Assembly (NCBI RefSeq): GCF_000807925.1
Contig: NZ_JRVC01000033.1
Span: forward strand, 23,958-87,957
DNA length: 64,000 nt
Source: Novosphingobium subterraneum
Lineage (GTDB): Bacteria > Pseudomonadota > Alphaproteobacteria > Sphingomonadales > Sphingomonadaceae
Direction: 5' to 3'
The notes below the pieces were generated by a model. That model was not told the DNA's origin. It saw only the letters and a program-made list of their open reading frames with translations, and did not search any database. This document shows, in pieces, positions 56,585-64,000 of this stretch. A program made the translations under genes and the position numbers. Numbering within the stretch: position 1 is the first letter of the stretch; each line of letters starts with the position of its first letter.

Positions 56585-57895
56585 GTGGAATACAGGCCAA
56601 TCATTGCCGCCCAGTCGACGGTGCGGATTGTTCCCACGCCAGCAGCTCCCGGCTTTGTCCGGGTAGTGTTGGTTTCGAACCGCTATCTCCTGGGCATTGC
56701 GCTAATCCTCGTCGCGCTGGTGCCGCTGTTTCTTGATGCGCTCCATGACACGTTTCGGTCCCGCGTCCGGACCGACATTGCATTGTTGCCGACATACATC
56801 GCGTCCTTTGGAGCAGTGTGTCTCGGGCACCTGTCCTTACGCCGGATTGCGGTGCTTCCCCTCGTTTCCGGCGCCAGTCTGATCTTTCCGACATTTCTCG
56901 CAAGTTTCACGGTGGGCTTCTTCGTTCTCTTCATTCTGCGCATACCCCTAGGACTGCCGCATTTGTTAGGCAGCTTCGTAACGGCCTGCACATGGTACTT
57001 TTTTGCGTCGGTGATGCGTGCGAGGTATGTCCGACCGATTGTCGGCCTGGTAGGAGTTTCGCCTACAGAAGCGGCGCAGCTTTCCGAGCGAATTCATTGG
57101 CAGATCCTGCGCGAGCCCCGCCTGCCTCAAGGGATCAGCGCAGTAGCATTCGATCCCCACTCCAACTTGTCGATGCGCTGGTCCTCCTTCATCACGAGGC
57201 TCGTGCTGCAGGGCGTACCAGTCTATCACCTCGCGCACATGGAAGAAGGGTTGACGGGCCGGGTCAAGTTTACCGAGCATTCGGATAACGAGTTCGGGGC
57301 GTTGCTTCCGTCATTATTTTACCTCAAGATCAAACGTGTAATTGACGTGGTCGTGGCGTTGCTCGCACTTCCATTTGTTGCTTGCATAGTGGCGCTCGTC
57401 TCCGTTTTGATCAGGCTTGAATCCCCCGGGCCAGCAATTTTTTGTCAGGTACGGATGGGGCATAGAGGTCGCCCCTTCGTCTGCTTCAAGCTTCGCACCA
57501 TGCACACGGCCATGGACGGGCCGGCATTCACGGAGGAGGGGGACCGGCGTGTGACGCGCCTTGGTGCTTATCTGCGAAAGTGGCGAATTGATGAATTGCC
57601 CCAGGTCTGGAACGTGGCGCTGGGAGAAATGAGTTGGATTGGCCCTCGTCCGGAAGCCATAGGGCTTGCACGGCATTATGAACGCCATGTGCCGTTTTAC
57701 GGCTACCGACACGCCGTGCGGCCGGGTATTACCGGTTGGGCCGCTGTGCACCAAGGCAATGTTGCCATGTTGGAGGCTGCACAAGAGAAGTTGGAGTTCG
57801 ACTTCTTCTACATCCGTTACTTTTCGTTCTGGCTGGACGTGCTGATCGTTCTCAAGACAATTCGAACCGTCTTGACTGGATTTGGATCACGTTAG
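56585..57895 (+). CDS. Polyprenyl-phosphate glycosyl-1-phosphate transferase (priming enzyme)
   Basis: A 436-aa membrane protein. Four or five membrane helices fill residues 25-145. The catalytic domain starts near residue 248 with one further helix (KRVIDVVVALLALPFVACIV) and carries PGPAIFCQVRMGHRGRPF, CFKLRTM, RKWRIDELPQVWNV, SWIGPRPE and RPGITGWAAV. These are the signatures of the WcaJ/ExoY/PssY-type sugar transferases. It transfers the first sugar-1-phosphate to undecaprenyl phosphate. Head of the exopolysaccharide gene set. Confidence 0.93.
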   Translation: MEYRPIIAAQSTVRIVPTPAAPGFVRVVLVSNRYLLGIALILVALVPLFLDALHDTFRSRVRTDIALLPTYIASFGAVCLGHLSLRRIAVLPLVSGASLIFPTFLASFTVGFFVLFILRIPLGLPHLLGSFVTACTWYFFASVMRARYVRPIVGLVGVSPTEAAQLSERIHWQILREPRLPQGISAVAFDPHSNLSMRWSSFITRLVLQGVPVYHLAHMEEGLTGRVKFTEHSDNEFGALLPSLFYLKIKRVIDVVVALLALPFVACIVALVSVLIRLESPGPAIFCQVRMGHRGRPFVCFKLRTMHTAMDGPAFTEEGDRRVTRLGAYLRKWRIDELPQVWNVALGEMSWIGPRPEAIGLARHYERHVPFYGYRHAVRPGITGWAAVHQGNVAMLEAAQEKLEFDFFYIRYFSFWLDVLIVLKTIRTVLTGFGSR

Positions 57896-57985
57896 GATCC
57901 CGAACCTGCGGATCCTAACGCTGCTGGCTTGAGCAATCAGGCTGACTCTCAGTGGCCCCGGCAACACGAACATAAGGGGTCAAGA

Positions 57986-59443
57986 ATGGATGAACGCTTG
58001 CCGAGAAGGGTTGCACGAGTGTCGGCCAGTTCACAAAGGTCGCGGGTTTCAGTCCCGCTAACGGGACTGTTGTGCATCGTAGGAATCGCTTTCCTTTTCG
58101 GCGGTAGCGCGCGACCCGATGTGCTCTCTTTGTTGCTTTTGCGGCCATTGTCCATTTTGGCATGTGGTGCCGCATTGCTGACGCTCAAGCGCGAGCATCT
58201 GACGGAAAACTGGGCGATCATTGCGTGGTCGACAGCAATCCTCATTCTCGTGATTTCGCATCTTGTGCCGCTGCCCCCACAAATCTGGCAAAGCTTGCCC
58301 GGACGGCAGATAATTGTGGAGATTGATGAGGTGACAGGCATTGGCCCTGTCTGGCGGCCGCTATCGATGGCGCCGAAGTGGACCTGGAATGCGCTTTGGA
58401 GCCTCGCCACGCCATTGGCCGTAATCCTGTTCGCGATACAACTGTCGGCCCGCGAATTGCGCTTGGCACTGACGAGTGTCGGCCTTGTGGTCGTTCTGAG
58501 CGCGATTTTGGCCGTAGCGCAGCTGGCGTCCGACCCCGAAGGGCCCCTGTATCTCTATGCGGTAACCAACAATGGAAGTGCGGTAGGTCTGTTTGCGAAC
58601 CGGAATCACCAAGCCTTACTTTTGGCGGCAGGATTTCCCGTGCTTGGGCTCTGGCTCGCACAACTAAGTGCCAGGCGACGCACAAATGCACTTCTCATTC
58701 GCGTAGCGTGGATTTCTGGTGCGCTCTTCATCATTGCATCCCTGCTAGTGAATGGATCCAGGTCCGGTCTCGTGATGGGAATTTGCGCAGCAGTCATGAC
58801 TTGGGCGTTGTCCCTCTTTTCGGCTCATCCTGTCGAGCAGCGCGCTCAAGATCGTATTATGCGTTGGCTGACCTGGGGGGGAGGGGCCATCTTGCTGGTT
58901 TTTCTGATCGCTTCTGCCGTTTCCTCTGACCGGGCGGTTGTGTTCAGCAGGTTGATGAATTCGGAGTTGGTCGATGATGCGCGCATTCGCAACCTTCCGG
59001 CAACGGTGGAAATGTTGCGGGACGTCTTTCCGTGGGGGAGCGGGATCGGCTCGTTCCAGCCAGTTTTCCAGATTTACGAAGGCGACGCCATGATATCGCC
59101 AGTGTACATGAATCATGCGCATAACGACTGGCTCGAGGCGATTGCAACCGGGGGGATTCCGGCCGCACTACTGCTCATTGCCCTCCTGGTAATCGTCGTT
59201 TTTCAGGTCTTTGCCCTTGCTCGAAGGAACGGGTCAGACCGTCTGCTTTGCGGCACCGGGCTGATCCTGCTCTTGCTTTGCGCGATTGGCTCGCTTAGCG
59301 ACTATCCAGTGCGGGTGCCGGCGATAGCGGTGCTCATGGCCTTGGGTCTTGTTTGTTTGCGGCCCCCTCGATTGCAATCCGACGGAGCGACAGTGCAGGT
59401 AATGACACAGCAAAACCGACGGAAACACTCATATGCAGCGTAG
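57986..59443 (+). CDS. O-antigen ligase/polymerase-family (Wzy_C) membrane protein
   Basis: A 485-aa protein with about ten to twelve membrane helices. The Wzy_C region contains VNGSRSGLVMGI near residue 270, and the periplasmic loop ends in MNHAHNDWLEAIATGGIPA near residue 380, both typical of the family. It probably polymerises the lipid-linked repeat unit or ligates it. The start at 57986 has AAGGGG upstream. Its end overlaps the next gene by 11 bases. Confidence 0.88.
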   Translation: MDERLPRRVARVSASSQRSRVSVPLTGLLCIVGIAFLFGGSARPDVLSLLLLRPLSILACGAALLTLKREHLTENWAIIAWSTAILILVISHLVPLPPQIWQSLPGRQIIVEIDEVTGIGPVWRPLSMAPKWTWNALWSLATPLAVILFAIQLSARELRLALTSVGLVVVLSAILAVAQLASDPEGPLYLYAVTNNGSAVGLFANRNHQALLLAAGFPVLGLWLAQLSARRRTNALLIRVAWISGALFIIASLLVNGSRSGLVMGICAAVMTWALSLFSAHPVEQRAQDRIMRWLTWGGGAILLVFLIASAVSSDRAVVFSRLMNSELVDDARIRNLPATVEMLRDVFPWGSGIGSFQPVFQIYEGDAMISPVYMNHAHNDWLEAIATGGIPAALLLIALLVIVVFQVFALARRNGSDRLLCGTGLILLLLCAIGSLSDYPVRVPAIAVLMALGLVCLRPPRLQSDGATVQVMTQQNRRKHSYAA

Positions 59444-60161
59444 CAGGTTCATTCTCGCAATTGGGTTGATGGCAAGCCTTGCAGGGTGCGGCGGAAAAGT
59501 TGTGCTCGGCGGAGACCCGCAGCTCTCGGTGCTGGATGCAACGGAGCTTCCTGTACCTCGTGGGGCAGATCTGTCCGGCGGCGTTCAGCCCTATTACGTT
59601 GGTGCGTTCGACCGACTGACGATTGATGTATTCGGCATCGACGAGCTTGCGCAACGCGATATCCAGGTCGACGCGAACGGCAAGATTTCCTATCCCCTGG
59701 TCGGTGTGATCGACGTTGCTGGCAAGACGGCAGGCGATGTCGAGAAGCTACTCACAGAGCGACTGAAAGCGTCGTACATACGCGACCCTCAGGTAACCGT
59801 GAACATCAAGGAGATGGTCAGCCGGGTGGTGACGGTCGATGGCGAAGTCAAAAGACCGGGTATCTACCCTGTGGTGGGGCGCATGTCGCTTCTGCGGGTC
59901 ATTGCCAGAGCTGAAGGGACGAACGAATTTTCAAAGCTCGATGATGTCGTCATCTTCCGCACGGTTGCGGGGCAGCGTTACGCGGCCCTCTACAACCTCG
60001 ATGCGATCAGGCACGGGGCTTACCCCGATCCTGAAATCTACGCCAACGATGTGGTGACTGTGGGGGACTCGCGCTCGCGGCGCCTGTTCAAGGACATTCT
60101 GGCCGTATTCCCGGCGCTTGCTACGCCGATCGTCATTGCGGTCGATCGCCTGGCAAATTGA
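59433..60161 (+). CDS. Wza/BexD-type polysaccharide export lipoprotein
   Basis: A 242-aa lipoprotein. The lipobox is LAGC (Cys near residue 19). Then come a Poly_export domain (YYVGAFDRLTIDVFGIDEL, VDANGKISYPLVG) and an SLBB-like domain (VTVDGEVKRPGIYPVVG). A C-terminal hydrophobic segment may cross the outer membrane. It forms the export channel with the tyrosine kinase downstream. The start overlaps the polymerase gene. Confidence 0.9.
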   Translation: MQRSRFILAIGLMASLAGCGGKVVLGGDPQLSVLDATELPVPRGADLSGGVQPYYVGAFDRLTIDVFGIDELAQRDIQVDANGKISYPLVGVIDVAGKTAGDVEKLLTERLKASYIRDPQVTVNIKEMVSRVVTVDGEVKRPGIYPVVGRMSLLRVIARAEGTNEFSKLDDVVIFRTVAGQRYAALYNLDAIRHGAYPDPEIYANDVVTVGDSRSRRLFKDILAVFPALATPIVIAVDRLAN

Positions 60162-60180
60162 GCTATCGGAACCCATTGAC

Positions 60181-62391
60181 ATGATGAATAGCCAAATTCC
60201 CATTGCCAGCGATCGTGGCAATGATCCCAGCCGGTCGGCGGACTTGATGCAGGGGGCAGAGTATGATGAAGCTTGGCTGTCCCCGCTGCTTATGCAATAT
60301 TGGCAGGCGGTCCTGCGGTGGCGATGGATTATCGCTGCCATCATAGCTGCAGCGCTTGTAGCCGGAATGGTTATCACGTTGATGACGCCGGCACGGTACA
60401 CCGCAAAAACCCAGATCGAGATTAGCCGCGAACAGAAGAAGATTACAAATGTCCGCGGTATTGAGTCCGATACTGAGGCGAGGGATATCGAATTCTACGC
60501 GACGCAATATGCGTTGCTCAAGGCTGAGTCCCTGGCCGAGCGTGTTGTGCGCAAGTTGCGCTTAGCCGGTGACCCTGCGTTCCTGGCAGCGCATGGACTT
60601 GAGCCGCTGCAGGTCAGTGGGCCGAATAGTGCAAGACAGAGATCAGATGCCGAGCAACGCCGGGCGATTTCGATCTTGCTGTCTAACATAGAGGTGTCAC
60701 CAATTCGAGCATCCCGCCTGGTAGACGTCTCTTATACGTCACGATCGCCGCAATTGTCGGCCAGAATTGCCAATGCCTGGGCGCAAGAGTTCATCGGATC
60801 GTCGATGGACCGGCAATTCGCCTCGACTGCAGACGCACGCAAGTTCCTTGAAGAACGACTTGGACAACTGCGTCAGAAGGTCGAGCAAAGCGAGCGCGAT
60901 CTCGTCACCTACACTTCGGGCAAAGGCATTGTCACTCTGGACGCCATGCGAGATGCGGACGGCCGTACCTATACCCAGCGAACTCTGGCGTCTGCCGATC
61001 TGGAGGCGCTTAACCAGGCGTACATAGAGGCTAGGACAGAGCGGATTGCTGCTGAGAGCCGAGCGACCGTAGGTTCCGTTGACAACAGTCCTGAAGTGCT
61101 TACGAACCCGACAATTACGGCACTGCGCACGCAACGGGCGGAAGCGGCGGCGCGTTATGCAAAGATCCTCGTCCAATTCGACGCTAGATATGCAGCGGCG
61201 CGCGCCATCAAGCAGGAGATGGATGCGCTCGATGCAGCAATCCAGAGAGAGACGGCGCGGGCGGCAGGGAGCCGGGGGCAGTCCTATGCGGAAGCGTTGA
61301 AGCGAGAACGCGATCTTGAGGCCAAGGTGAACGCCCTCAAAGCGGAACTGACGCGCCAGCGAGAGGCCTCGATCCAGCAGAACATCTACCAGCGGGAAGT
61401 CGATACAAACCGGCAACTCTACGATGCGTTGTTGCAGCGCTACAAGGAAATTGGCGTAGCTGGCTCGGTAGGGGTCAACAACATAGCTATTGTCGATTCG
61501 GCGAAAGTGCCAAGCGGCCCGTCATCGCCAAAAATGTTGCTCAATCTCGCGGTTGCTGCACTGGCCGGCTTGATACTCGCCGCAGCAGTCGTGTTTGCGC
61601 TCGAGCAGATTGACGAAGGCATTCGGAATCCGGAGGACGTCAGGAATTTTCTCAAGATTCCACTGCTCGGTAACGTCCCAATGACAGAGGAATCGCCGCT
61701 TTCGGAAATTCAGGACCCGAAGACGGGCATGTCCGAAGCGTACTTCAGCGTCCGCTCTACCTTGGCTTTTGCGACCAATCACGGACTCCCTAAGTCCTTC
61801 GTCCTTACCAGCACGCAGCCAGGCGAGGGCAAGTCGACCTCTGCTCTTGCGTTGGCGGAGGTGATCGGGCGCACCGGCAAGTCCGTGCTCCTGATTGACG
61901 GCGACTTGCGTTCCCCATCCGTGCATCGCTACGTGGGGATCGAGAACAAGTCAGGGCTAAGCAACTTGCTTGCTGGAGAAGACCTCGCTGATCAGATCCA
62001 GCAAACGGATCACCGGGGATTGTGGGTGCTTCCTACAGGTCCGATCCCTCCTAGCCCGGCAGAGTTGCTGAGTTCGGACAAGTTTGGTCAGCTAATCACA
62101 ACTTTCCTTGACCGCTTTGACCATGTGATTGTTGACGCACCGCCAATCCTCGGTCTTGCTGATTCGCCGCTCATGGGCCGGGCAACCGAGGGTGTTGTCT
62201 ACATTGCGCAAGCAGAGCGCACCTCGCGCCGTGCAATTCGAGCGAGCCTGCAAAGGCTCCGTGCAGTTGGAGTGCACGTCTTCGGCCTAGTTGTGACCAA
62301 GGTCGATTTCTCGAAACATTCGTACGGCTACGGCTACGGCTATGGTTACGGCTATGGTTACGGCTATGGGATCACCAAGGAGCAGTCGTGA
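60181..62391 (+). CDS. Wzc-type polysaccharide co-polymerase and tyrosine kinase
   Basis: A 736-aa protein. A Wzz domain is framed by two membrane helices (about residues 49-68 and 453-475) with a coiled periplasmic part. The cytoplasmic BY-kinase domain has Walker A QPGEGKSTS near 545-553, Walker A' LLIDGDLRSP near 570, and Walker B VIVDAPP near 648. The C-terminus holds eight Tyr-Gly repeats at 62323-62370, the autophosphorylation cluster. The kinase controls chain length and export. It starts 19 bases after the Wza-like gene. Confidence 0.93.
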   Translation: MMNSQIPIASDRGNDPSRSADLMQGAEYDEAWLSPLLMQYWQAVLRWRWIIAAIIAAALVAGMVITLMTPARYTAKTQIEISREQKKITNVRGIESDTEARDIEFYATQYALLKAESLAERVVRKLRLAGDPAFLAAHGLEPLQVSGPNSARQRSDAEQRRAISILLSNIEVSPIRASRLVDVSYTSRSPQLSARIANAWAQEFIGSSMDRQFASTADARKFLEERLGQLRQKVEQSERDLVTYTSGKGIVTLDAMRDADGRTYTQRTLASADLEALNQAYIEARTERIAAESRATVGSVDNSPEVLTNPTITALRTQRAEAAARYAKILVQFDARYAAARAIKQEMDALDAAIQRETARAAGSRGQSYAEALKRERDLEAKVNALKAELTRQREASIQQNIYQREVDTNRQLYDALLQRYKEIGVAGSVGVNNIAIVDSAKVPSGPSSPKMLLNLAVAALAGLILAAAVVFALEQIDEGIRNPEDVRNFLKIPLLGNVPMTEESPLSEIQDPKTGMSEAYFSVRSTLAFATNHGLPKSFVLTSTQPGEGKSTSALALAEVIGRTGKSVLLIDGDLRSPSVHRYVGIENKSGLSNLLAGEDLADQIQQTDHRGLWVLPTGPIPPSPAELLSSDKFGQLITTFLDRFDHVIVDAPPILGLADSPLMGRATEGVVYIAQAERTSRRAIRASLQRLRAVGVHVFGLVVTKVDFSKHSYGYGYGYGYGYGYGYGITKEQS
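62323..62370 (+). repeat. Hexanucleotide repeat encoding (Tyr-Gly)8
   Basis: Eight units of TAY-GGN in tandem within the kinase gene. Slippage at this site would change the number of phosphorylatable Tyr in steps of one without changing the frame. Confidence 0.9.
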
Positions 62392-62425
62392 TTGGGCGGA
62401 TGCAAGGAGTAAGGAGCAGGAACTG

Positions 62426-63589
62426 ATGAACTCTGTTCTTTGCTCGGTCGGCATTAGCACTGTGGCGGCAGCCTTGGGATGGTTGGCGACAGTTGATGTC
62501 GCAAGCCAAGTTGGCAGTTCGGCACCGGCTTTGCTCAGGCGCGCGGCGTTTTTAGAATTAGAGGACCTTCCTGTCGCAACGGCTCTCGGCGGAAAAGCAG
62601 ACATCGAAATACGGGCAAGGAAATGGCTCCAGGCAGAGCCGTTGACGGCCGCCGCTATCCCTGTGGCCGTCGGCCCGGCAGGCAATGCAACCGAAAGCGG
62701 CGTATCAGTCGCCGCTCTTAGGCTTGCTGAAACGGTTTCTCGTCGGGTTCCCAAGGTGCAGCTTGAGCTTGCTACGCTCGCCGCGCAATCGGGAAATCTT
62801 ACCGACATGCTTGTGCATTTCGATCGCGCGCTTCTCGTGGATCCGTCCTTGGAGGGCAGATTGCTCCCGCCATTGATTCCCGCACTTGCGGACCCAAAAT
62901 TTCGGATAGCTTTGAGGCCTTTAGCGGGACGAACCTGGCTGTGGAACTTCGGAAGGATGGCGGCCGCCGCGCCCGGGGGACATGTTAACGCAGCGCGACT
63001 GTTTTGGGAGCTTGGTGCGGATGAAGGGAGAGCGCCCCGAGAGTTTGTGCCCGTAGTGATTCGAACCTTGGTCTCCTCCGGCAACATTCAGTCTGCGCGA
63101 GAGTTCGTGCTTAAGAACGGGAAGTTGCAGCCAAGTCAGCTCGATGCATTCTCCCCAACGAAAGCAAACTCAAACCCGGACTACGTTCCGTTAACCTGGG
63201 ATGTCGCGGACAACGAAGTGGCACTGGTCAAGCTGGAACCGGAAGGTCAATGGGCAGCCTCAATCGAACCTGGGCGGCGAGCAAGGTTGTTTAGACGGAC
63301 GACTTCATTCGCTGAAGGACAATATCGTGTTGAAGTCCCGGTGCGGTCTGGATCTGAACCAGTGTCGGTTTCCATACAGTTGAGGTGCTTGCCGGCCAAT
63401 TCGCGGGCTTCTGTCGAGATGTTGGCATCGATCCAGCCGAATGAGACCCGTACACTAATCCTTAACCCGGCTTTTTCCCCGGACTGCCGGATTCAGGATT
63501 GGGTGATAGAGGCCTCGGCTCCGGATGCACAGATGCCAGCGTTGTTGATGGCAGCTGGTGAAATGGGTGTAAAACCGCTCGCGCGTTGA
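62426..63589 (+). CDS. Hypothetical protein of the exopolysaccharide operon
   Basis: A 387-aa protein starting at an ATG with AGGAG 9 bases upstream. An N-terminal hydrophobic segment (residues 4-22) looks like a signal or anchor. Residues 90-260 are helical repeats resembling TPR-type units (VQLELATLAAQSGNLTDMLV, REFVPVVIRTLVSSGNIQSA). The C-terminal 120 residues look like a beta domain. It lies 34 bases after the kinase gene. The role in polysaccharide production is inferred from position. Confidence 0.75.
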   Translation: MNSVLCSVGISTVAAALGWLATVDVASQVGSSAPALLRRAAFLELEDLPVATALGGKADIEIRARKWLQAEPLTAAAIPVAVGPAGNATESGVSVAALRLAETVSRRVPKVQLELATLAAQSGNLTDMLVHFDRALLVDPSLEGRLLPPLIPALADPKFRIALRPLAGRTWLWNFGRMAAAAPGGHVNAARLFWELGADEGRAPREFVPVVIRTLVSSGNIQSAREFVLKNGKLQPSQLDAFSPTKANSNPDYVPLTWDVADNEVALVKLEPEGQWAASIEPGRRARLFRRTTSFAEGQYRVEVPVRSGSEPVSVSIQLRCLPANSRASVEMLASIQPNETRTLILNPAFSPDCRIQDWVIEASAPDAQMPALLMAAGEMGVKPLAR

Positions 63590-63782
63590 GTGATCAGATT
63601 TTTGCTTTCTGCTGTTGACCGCCTACTGGAGAAATTTGAATTTTGTAGGTAAAACTTCTTGGCGTCGCTAAGCTTTAGAGAGCGTGTTTCAATACTATCC
63701 TGTGTAAAATCATGACCCGGCTGCTCCGCGCGCGAGAGAGCTGGTCCGGGGCGATTTACAGCCAAGCTGTCGCTGACGCGAT

Positions 63783-63896
63783 GGTCTGCTCGAAGACCTC
63801 GAAGCTCACGCTGCCGAAGACGATCTAGCGGCCGAAGCGGCTGCGACGAAGGCGACGAGTGTCACCGGTAAGCGTGGCCTAAAGGCCGCTGGTTAG
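63783..63896 (+). pseudogene. IS66-family transposase fragment
   Basis: A short plus-strand frame reads LLEDLEAHAAEDDLAAEAA and then TKATSVTGKRG before a stop. This matches the Glu/Ala-rich N-terminal stretch before the zinc region of IS66 TnpC proteins. A stop lies directly upstream, and the remainder is missing. Confidence 0.55.
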
Positions 63897-63952
63897 TAAG
63901 CGTGGCCTAAAGGCCGCTGGTTAGTAAGCGTGGCCTGAAGGCCGCCGGTTAG
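63869..63952 (+). repeat. Three 28-base tandem repeats with a hairpin
   Basis: Units start at 63869, 63897 and 63925. The first two are identical and the third has two changes. Each contains the inverted repeat GGCCTAAAGGCC (GGCCTGAAGGCC in the third). The first unit overlaps the end of the IS66 fragment. Function unknown. Confidence 0.9.
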
Positions 63953-64000
63953 GCGGCCTCTGCGATCAGCGGCTGCTGGCTGGAAGTCCAGTGCCAGGGC

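Noticed and set aside
63869..63952. Short direct repeats as a possible CRISPR array
   Set aside because: The units are directly adjacent with no spacers, and each has its own hairpin. No cas gene is present.
1..64000. tRNA, rRNA and riboswitch genes
   Set aside because: I saw no tRNA-like cloverleaf sequence, no rRNA signature and no recognisable riboswitch core; a covariance-model search would be decisive.

Overview
The window is GC-rich, densely coded in places and full of recombinases and dead insertion sequences. It reads as part of a large plasmid or chromid of an alphaproteobacterium, most likely a sphingomonad (Novosphingobium/Sphingobium-like). The grounds are a MucR-type regulator, an rnd-lptC-lptA gene order, an ArdC / large ParB / strawberry-notch-helicase plasmid backbone, and an iteron origin with a Rep_3 initiator and a ParA. 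The genus is an inference.

Layout. 0-3.5 kb: a Tn554-like recombinase trio (tnpA cut by the window edge, tnpB, tnpC). 3.5-5.1 kb: an intact ardC and a truncated tandem copy. 5.9-6.8 kb: an Xre-RES toxin-antitoxin pair whose toxin is frameshifted. 7.3-10.6 kb: a large ParB-like protein divergent from an HTH-PIN toxin-antitoxin pair, with a 13-bp-arm palindrome between them. 10.7-18.6 kb: one methyltransferase/helicase gene of the strawberry notch family, split by a 3.69-kb Recombinase-In-Trio (RIT) element with 83-bp inverted ends. 19-24 kb: a double-HIRAN-like protein, an outer-membrane barrel, a MucR regulator and an rmlB fragment. 24.9-26.8 kb: a coupled pair of IS1595/ISXO2-like transposases, the second without catalytic residues. 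26.8-28.7 kb: lptA, lptC and ribonuclease D. 29-32.9 kb: a winged-helix regulator, a toprim/primase-like protein and an unknown protein.

33.0-36.4 kb is the replication and partition core: eight same-direction iterons, repA, then on the other strand parA and a small partner, with a non-coding region upstream of parA that may hold the centromere. 36.8-53.8 kb is accessory: several small winged-helix regulators of one family, an IS1634 element, dead IS110 and IS630 copies, a LuxR-type regulator, a RadC-like/winged-helix/membrane operon and a tail-anchored LuxR-type protein. 53.8-63.6 kb is exopolysaccharide synthesis: galE, a priming glycosyl-1-phosphate transferase, an O-antigen-ligase/polymerase-like protein, a Wza-type lipoprotein, a Wzc-type tyrosine kinase with a Tyr-Gly tail, and an unknown last gene. 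The window closes with an IS66 remnant and 28-bp tandem repeats.

Functionally, the left third is mobility and stability, the middle is replication and partition, and the right end makes and exports a surface polysaccharide. Repeated winged-helix genes and two LuxR-type proteins may regulate the accessory part; that link is inferred from position only.
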